Positions 57,579 to 64,000 of a DNA stretch of 64,000 nt are shown in pieces. Origin of the DNA: Pararge aegeria (Eukaryota; Arthropoda; Insecta; Lepidoptera; Nymphalidae); contig NC_053180.1 in the NCBI RefSeq assembly GCF_905163445.1, forward strand, positions 16,172,701 through 16,236,700, given 5' to 3'. The position numbers were made by a program, and so were the translations under genes. Numbering within the stretch: the first letter of the stretch is position 1; every line of letters begins with the position of its first letter. The notes beneath the pieces are model-generated. The model was not told where the DNA came from and ran no database searches. It saw nothing but the letters and a program-made list of their open reading frames with translations.

Positions 57579-57640
57579 CTCTCCTATGATAGAGTTCTTA
57601 TTTATGCAACTCCCTAAATAGGAACTCTATCATAGGAGAG
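57579..57640. repeat. inverted repeat, 26-bp arms with one mismatch, 10-nt loop
   Basis: The inner-to-outer arm CTCTCCTATGATAGAGTTC (57579-57597) pairs exactly with 57622-57640. Pairing continues toward the loop with one mismatch. Confidence 0.85.
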
Positions 57641-58394
57641 ATTTTTTTATTGTGCAGATCCTCATGCCACGCCAGTACTATTATAATGATGCTTATCTCT
57701 ATGATGAACATTGCTACTTTCCTACTTAGATACTGAGAATTTCGTAACATAAAAGTGAATACAGTTACCTATTGGACATTAGGAATTGGAAATTAACTGG
57801 ATCGGGGATACGGTACGGTTTTAATCGAGCCCCATTCTAATTTTGGACATATTGAATTCGCTCAGGGAAATAGACCGGCACTTTTATAACAAAATCCGGA
57901 AAAATCGGACAGCTTTTTAGCTGACTTCAGTGGAAATTTCCAATTACTTTCCCTGATAGGTAAAACAAGTCTCAGTAGATTGAAAAAGGGCTGACTTCAC
58001 ACGATGGCTGCAATGTACTAGTACATTTTCGGAGCGTACGACATTGTTGCCAAATATTAAATCTCTAGATTGATTTCATATAGGCATCATTGTCACAATT
58101 TCAGGGTAGGGGCTAAAACTTGGATTGTACTACGGTTGCGTATTATGAAATTTATTAGACTAAAAAACATTGTTATTTTCATTATTTTCATTCCGCTAAT
58201 ATTATTAGGTCACATAGGTCAGGCCACGAGTGCCGTAGATCTGGGTTGACAAACATTCTTTTTTTAGATTCCCAAAATCCATTAGTGATGAAATGGATAA
58301 CTAAAACGACTTAGGTCTGATAAACGATTTTTAGCTAACTAGCAAGGCGGGGATCGTAGAGATAGCTTTGCCCTGTCGTGGGACACATTGCAAA

Positions 58395-58570
58395 GTAGGT
58401 AGATAGTTTTGTTATAGTGATAATTGCTTATTTGATGAAAAGTGGGAAACCATCGCCTATAAACAGCAACACTTGGTAAGGCGTGGAAGGAACCCGTCCG
58501 ATAAAAAAACAACCTGTGAAACAGAAGCTCGATTTGATGTCCAGGGGACATCAAATCGAGCAACGCCACG
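58395..58570 (+). mobile_element. dispersed repeat J fragment ending in a hairpin
   Basis: TGAAAAGTGGGAAACCATCG, CTATAAACAGCAACAC and GGTAAGGCGTGGAAGGAA match the 22985 copy. It is followed by a perfect 16-bp inverted repeat at 58527-58561. Confidence 0.4.
58527..58561. repeat. perfect 16-bp inverted repeat, 3-nt loop
   Basis: GCTCGATTTGATGTCC (58527-58542), loop AGG, GGACATCAAATCGAGC (58546-58561). Confidence 0.9.
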
Positions 58571-59076
58571 CCAACAGTCCGACTGAACCGCCACAATAAG
58601 TATTTGACATCAAAATATAATGCAAAGCATGATGTTACTATCCCTATATCTCTATCTTAAAAACTTTTATTTAAAACGGAGATACACAATAAAAAGAACA
58701 AAACCTAGTGCAAAGTTACCCAACAGCTATAAAATAATTCGCTTCCCACTCGTTGCTATAAAAAAAAATTAAGCGCACTACAATGCACCAAATTCCGTAT
58801 CTTTATTCAATAAACAAATTGTACGCCACTATTTGCGTGCAGAGTACAACTTGCCGTACAAGGCATCCAAAAAAATATATCTCTGACTAGCAAGCTCTCA
58901 AATTAGGACCGCGTTAGTTTTGTAGTTTTAGGGTGTGGTACAATATACAAAAAACGTTAACTATACATCTCTTGGATAATAAGGGGTATTAAAACTAGAA
59001 AATATTATAACATGACTGTTTATTACCTAATTATCAACATTGCATACAAGGCTTTCTTTACTTTATTGAACTGAAG

Positions 59077-59300
59077 ATCATCATCATAATCATTACCAAT
59101 TACCGGCACACTACAACACAAGTCTCCAACGCAGGTCTCCGCTTACAATGAGAAGCGTTTAGGACGTTGTCCACCAGGCTGGCCTAGTGCGGATTGATAG
59201 ACTTCACATGCGTTTCAGAACATCATGGAGAACTCTCACGCATGCAGGTTTCCTCACGATGTTTACCTTCACCGTTGAATCAAGTGATATTTTATTTACT
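59077..59300 (-). mobile_element. SINE-C copy, head missing
   Basis: Reverse-oriented 3' and middle parts (TTACCGGCACACTACAACAC, CATCATGGAGAACTCTCACG, TTCACCGTTGAATCAAGTGA). Ends in an A-rich run before the head. Confidence 0.65.
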
Positions 59301-59304
59301 TAAA

Positions 59305-61295
59305 AAAAAAATTGATAGTATGCTGCTCACTAAACTGATGACTTCGGGTGATTAATTACTGTCTGTTGAGGCAATCTATCTTTTAACACATTTTTTTTTA
59401 AATAAGATCTTTACCATAGTTTATAACCTGATATTTTTATAAGACCCTTCAAATGGTATTTTTAAAAATCGCTCACTTATATAGATTGTTCCACACAGTA
59501 TGTACGATTTCGCCTGATACAAGGCTCAGACCCTGGCGTGGCGCCAATCCGCATAAAGCGTTATTTTGTTTCATACAGACAGAAAGGCAGGCGTTAATAC
59601 ATTCCCATCCCACTTTACGAGGGTGTTTTCATTGGTTTTGGAAATGTTCGCAATTCATATATACATACTCGTGTATGAATGCGATTCAGCATTACGAACA
59701 TGTATTTGGAACAAAAGGAAAAAGGAAGTATATTTATGGAATCCTTACACATACAATATCATTGTTTGTTTTGCGCACAGTGAGTAGTATCATTATGCAT
59801 TAGAGGAAAACAGAGGCCATTTTTATTTTAATGAACTTGTGAAGGTTCCGAAATTTTTATATGCATTTTAAAATTTATAAATTAGAACTTGTGCACTTTA
59901 AACCCGAACTGACTTAGTATTAAATACAGTTCACAAATGCCTCTGTGTTATGTTTTAGTTAAGGTTTATGTATGTTCGTATGTATTACATACTATTTACC
60001 CAAACTCAAATGGGTTTTGGTTTCTTTAATTTGAATTAGGTTGTCATTCTTAAACCTTTATTTAATTTAATTTTACTACACAGAATATAATGAAAAAGGA
60101 GATAATACTGTCGTTTTTAAGAGGGCAGAAGCACAGAAACAGTGCACAACACAGTCGGTTAAAAAAAGTTATTTTGTTCCTACTTAACTTCTCTCTTAAT
60201 ATATAACGTAATAAGCTAACTAAATAACATCTTATATCAATTCTAAAAATCTTTTATGTTTTCAATAAAATATATTGACTTGGGCATCGCATGAAAACAC
60301 ATTGTATCTCAGAAGTACCTAATACACATTATGCTTATTATATTACTTAATATTAAGACAGAATTTAAGTAGGGAATAAATCAAGTAACCGACTTAATAC
60401 AGCCCTAACATCACATGGAAAAATAAAATCATGTGAGTCCTGCCACTTGGTACTATGAGCGTGTCGGTCTTTTATCTTAAATAGGGTTGTCATAAATACT
60501 TAAAATTTTATGAATTCTTTCGTATGGAAATATAAATATACTTCTTTTGATTTAATATTTTTACAGGGTGATTCCTTATGAAATATAATTATGCATCCTT
60601 CAATATTATTTCGTTATTCTGTTACACGTCGTATTATTATTATTACTTAACTATTACACGTTATTATTAGTTTAGCTAATATTTACGTAATAAATTAAGA
60701 TAGAAGTTAGGTAAGGTAAGGTCTTATTGTGCAGATTCCGGCAGTATAATTGAATAGTAACAATAAATAAATTTACAGTTTATTTTTCAAAAACATTATT
60801 AGTTTTAAAACAAAAATCTGTTCGAACAAAACTGTATGTGTTCTGGATCGCCATAACAATTTATATTCACTCTACAATACGGCATAGTGGTTCATCTGGC
60901 CTAGTTTTAATTAAACATGAATCGATTAAAACTTACATACTCCAATCAGCATAACAAGGGTCAGAATTTGCTAATCAAACGCCACAGGTTAGCCCTGTTT
61001 AAGCGAAAACGGTTTCAACATCCGCCGTTCTAACAAGAAATTATTAAAATGAAGGTTTACATTACCCCATTACCTTCATTTGAATAAATTTAATACTAAT
61101 AGGGAAGGTGTAAGGATAATCCTTTGATGTTAACCGTTCTACAACGTTTTTAAAAAACCCAACTTGTATTTATTTTACACTATAAAGAGTTCTTTACGAA
61201 AATTTCACTTTGTTTAAACGGAAATGTTTCTAACAATTTGCAGCTGTGAAATGAAATTATTAAAATGTGTTGCTTTAATTCACCTCTAATTGATA
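59305..61295. other. no gene seen
   Basis: Unique AT-rich sequence. A 116-codon plus-strand frame at 59453-59803 has no recognisable features. Confidence 0.45.
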
Positions 61296-61299
61296 TTGC

Positions 61300-61553
61300 T
61301 GAAGTGGCAATGGGCGGGGCATATAGCTCGGAGAACCGATGGACGTTGGGGTCTTAAGGTGCTGGAATGGCGACCCCGCACCGGTAAACGCAGCGTAGGT
61401 CGGCCCCAAACGAGGTGGACAGATGGCATCAGGCGAGTAGCTGGGAGCCGTTGGAGGAAAGCGGCCCTGGGCCGTGCATTGTGGAACTCCCTACAAAAGA
61501 CCTATGTCCAGCAGTGGACGTCAATTGGTTGAGATGATGATGATGATGATTAT
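61300..61553 (+). mobile_element. RTE-like LINE, 3' end with reverse-transcriptase ORF C-terminus
   Basis: From about 61302 the frame reads KWQWAGHIARRTDGRWGLKV, LEWRPRTGKRSVGRPQTRW, VAGSRWRKAALGRALW and ends YVQQWTSIG followed by TGA (61530-61532). The 'W-x-W-A-G-H-x-A-R...GRP-x-T-R-W...AY/TYVQQWTS-x-G' pattern is the usual C-terminus of insect RTE/BovB-type LINE polyproteins. The 3' end is (GATGAT)n (61531-61551), as in that group. The frame is intact over all 77 codons, so the copy is fairly young, but it is 5'-truncated and encodes no RT catalytic core. Confidence 0.8.
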
Positions 61554-61559
61554 GCATTG

Positions 61560-62577
61560 AATCTTCAAAACTGAACTTAGTTATTTCCTTTCTTTTTTTT
61601 TAAACAGCAAATTCCTGAGATAAATACCAATCCGTTAGAGGAAACGGAGTGGCTATGTGGGACTTGCACCCACTAAACACTCTGTGTGTCTCTCGACAGA
61701 ACTAAAAGTGAGAGTACGGGATTCAATTGCGTACTCACCGCACCCTCGCCAAGGTTTTGACCCCCCAATGCATGGCGTTTCCCATCGTCGATGGCCTGGT
61801 CACAGTCGAATCCTCCAGGTAGGCGCACGCTACACGGCACGCCGCCTTCTCAGGCATGTCATAGTCCGGTGACAAACTTCCCCTTAAATTCGCCACCCGC
61901 AGGTTAGTTATTTTCCTGCAATACAGCTTAAAACTATGTTATCATTAAAACTTTTTACCTTTAACGTTCCAGCAAGCCTGTTTTACACATATTAAAACTC
62001 CAAGACGAAAGAATAATAAAATTGTACGTAGGTACTATATATTTCCCCACACATATTTATTTTAAAATAACTCTCATTGCTTGTTACTAACATATTGTTA
62101 TGCATTTGAATAAACTCAAGTCGGAAGATTTTGTGTTGTAAATACGTTTCTTTCGACTTGTAACATTTGTAAGCGTATCATATGTTCTAAGACTTTTATT
62201 AGTATCATTTAGTCTACCAGTTACGACTTAAGGCATGTAGATAGTAGGTTATAAAGAACGTAGAGTTGTTTAAATTCAGAAACAAGGTTTGAAATAGGTT
62301 GCTTCTTGCATTCTCCTTCGTTTTCTTTCCATGGACTTGTCTCCGTACTTGGTCGGCCGGAACCTTCCGTTTTACGTAGTGCCACTGGTAAGGCTCCCGC
62401 TGGGTCATTCAAGCCTGCGGAGCTCACTCCGGAAGCTTAGGAGGCCGCCCTTGTCGCCAAGTGCTTCAGGGAGTGATGCTGGGGAGCCAAGGTATGCTGC
62501 GCGTTGCTCTGCTACTCCTCTACATCGGAGGATTACGTACGTCGTACGACAGGCGCAGTTTGGATATTCATAACTCC
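61560..62577. other. two unexplained GC-rich islands, no gene recognised
   Basis: 61640-61880 and 62330-62570 are clearly richer in GC than their surroundings and may be old transposon coding fragments. No frame gives a protein I recognise. Confidence 0.35.
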
Positions 62578-62706
62578 TGAATTTTCTCTAGTCTAGTATC
62601 GCTAGTTCAAAGGCTTTGTTAATAATTACCACCACTTCAAAGACGTTCTGCCAAACGATTTAGCGCTCCAATACGATGCCGCGTAAAACCGACCTAATGG
62701 GGTACT
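62578..62706 (+). mobile_element. SINE-B fragment
   Basis: Middle of the body only (TGAATTTTCTCTAGTCTAGT, ATTTAGCGCTCCAATACGAT, CGCGTAAAACCGACC). Much diverged. Confidence 0.45.
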
Positions 62707-63725
62707 AGCTGTGGCCTGCGATTTTGTTCCGCGTTTATTACAAACACTGTGAGAACCGTTTGCTTGGAAAAAGTGGCCTATGTTTGTCTCCGTACTTTTG
62801 ACTAATTTTTTGCCAAAAATCAATTTAATTGGTTGCTTAGTTAGGGCGTGAAGGAACGACACACAAAATTTTTTAATATGCCTTCTACGCCCCTAACTAT
62901 TTAGCCTGGTAGGTACCACTGATGACTCTGCATTCAAGGGTGAACTCGTAATAAAATATTTAAAAAAATTACTTACATACTATACATATTACAAAATAGG
63001 TTTTACTTATAGACACAGCGATTCTTGAGGAAGGTTCAGTGTATATTCATTATGTTTTTCCGTAAATTGGCTGAATAATAACGATTACGAATTGTTAAAG
63101 ATGTCGAAAAAAAATCATACCGACTTTACCGGCTTTACTGGCGTGTGCCGTGATATTTTTCAACGACACATAAAAATAATGTACTACATGTTTAAATTAA
63201 TCATCTTTGCCGACATGTAAGTCCACGGGCAATAATGTAAACTACACTAATTTAAACAAACCGTTTCGAACCGTTTGTTATTTGGCGTGCGTGGAGAAAA
63301 CTATTGATGTTAAATAAAAGTTATGTACTACACGATTAAAGTACTCATTGTTACTCAAAAATAAACCCCCGCGAAAACTGACGGTTGCCGCGGGCTTTGT
63401 GAAATACAGCAGTTAAGGCGAACAAAGTCGCGGGCAATTGCTAGTTTAAAATAATTGAAGGTTGTCCGCGACTTTGTTCGTTTCGGTTTTTAGACAGTCC
63501 CATCGGAACAGTAAATTTGCTCGGGTTTAAAATTATCTATCTCAACGATGCAACACTATGTTTAAAAAAAACTGTGACTCACTGGTTTGAATATAACAGA
63601 TATAATTTAAAATACAAAATGTCACCAGAAGGCACAATGCAAGATTAATCAAACATCGCATACTTTGACTCATCTTGCTGTTTTTTATTCCCATGAACTT
63701 AAAATGAAGACTCCTCGGAAAAGAA

Positions 63726-63780
63726 TTCTTTAGTAGATCTCTCTTAATAGCGCAACTATTAAGAGAGATCTACTAAAGAA
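63726..63780. repeat. perfect 25-bp inverted repeat, 5-nt loop
   Basis: The arm 63726-63750 (starts TTCTTTAGTAGATC) is the exact reverse complement of 63756-63780. Loop CGCAA. Confidence 0.9.
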
Positions 63781-63861
63781 GTTAATTCATAGGGATATAT
63801 TTCTTAAATAAAAACATAATAAAGAATCCACAAAAAGAGGTTTAATAAATATTCATCATCC

Positions 63862-63985
63862 GCAGCCTATTAACGTCCTATTCCTGGGCAAAAACCTACT
63901 CTTTCGTAGGAGAAAGGATTTTAGAGAATAGGGCTACAACGCTGCTCCAATGTGGGTTGGTGGACTATGACAATTCTTATCACAA
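63862..63985 (+). repeat. dispersed repeat G fragment
   Basis: AGCCTATTAACGTCCTATTC, CTTTCGTAGGAGAAAGGATT, CTACAACGCTGCTCCAATGT and GGGTTGGTGGACTATG. Related fragments at 5640-5760, 28148-28227, 33985-34075 and 50135-50245. Confidence 0.45.
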
Positions 63986-64000
63986 ATTAGTGATAATAAC

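Noticed and set aside
59453..59803. 116-codon frame as a gene
   Set aside because: No domain, start context or splice signals; overlapping frames of similar quality suggest chance.

Overview
This is a eukaryotic genomic window, almost certainly from a moth or butterfly. It is AT-rich, carries split coding exons with GT-AG borders, and is dense in tRNA-derived SINEs, 3'-truncated LINE tails and other dispersed repeats of the kind found in lepidopteran genomes. The repeat mix, especially the SINE reading TGGCGCAGTGGG...GGTTCGATTCC, suggests a nymphalid, possibly a satyrine, but that is inference from memory of repeat families. There are no bacterial features: no operons, ribosome binding sites, CRISPR array or rRNA. 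There is also no bona fide tRNA gene.

The only gene I can recognise lies on the plus strand at about 4.18-11.77 kb. It is the 3' part of a beaten path (beat) family gene, encoding an immunoglobulin-type neuronal cell-surface or secreted protein that in Drosophila acts with Side-family receptors in axon guidance. Four exons fit together with matching intron phases (4184-4317, 6150-6265, 8415-8518, 11670-11770). They encode the second Ig-like domain with both of its expected cysteines, followed by a hydrophobic C-terminal tail and a stop codon. The upstream exons (signal peptide, first Ig domain) are not in the window and should lie to the left. The introns are packed with SINEs and LINE tails. 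The 3' end of the third exon, including its splice donor, matches a roughly 150-bp unit repeated twice more in the next intron.

The rest is intergenic or intronic sequence made largely of repeats. SINE-A (nine copies), SINE-B (six) and SINE-C (about twelve, several fragmentary) are my working labels. Repeat D is a roughly 190-bp element with clear target-site duplications. Also present are CR1-like tails ending in GAATTT or GACTTT repeats, an RTE-like LINE 3' end with its ORF terminus at 61.3-61.5 kb, a LINE endonuclease-like fragment at 9.5-9.7 kb, Helitron-like fragments and long microsatellites. A degenerate array of an AT-rich repeat occupies 30.8-32.3 kb, with an inverted copy at 21.3 kb.

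The least expected items are three. First, a minus-strand leucine-rich open stretch at 23.97-24.59 kb lacks a long ATG-initiated frame and is split by repeat D with a 12-bp target-site duplication; it looks like a decayed coding sequence. Second, a set of perfect short-loop inverted repeats (14-30 bp arms, 3-9 nt loops) resembles template-switch or fold-back mutations, and one can be shown to have arisen inside a SINE copy. Third, the beat exon appears to share its 3' end with a tandem repeat. I see no complete novel system. Most other open frames of 60-127 codons look like chance, or are translations of SINEs.
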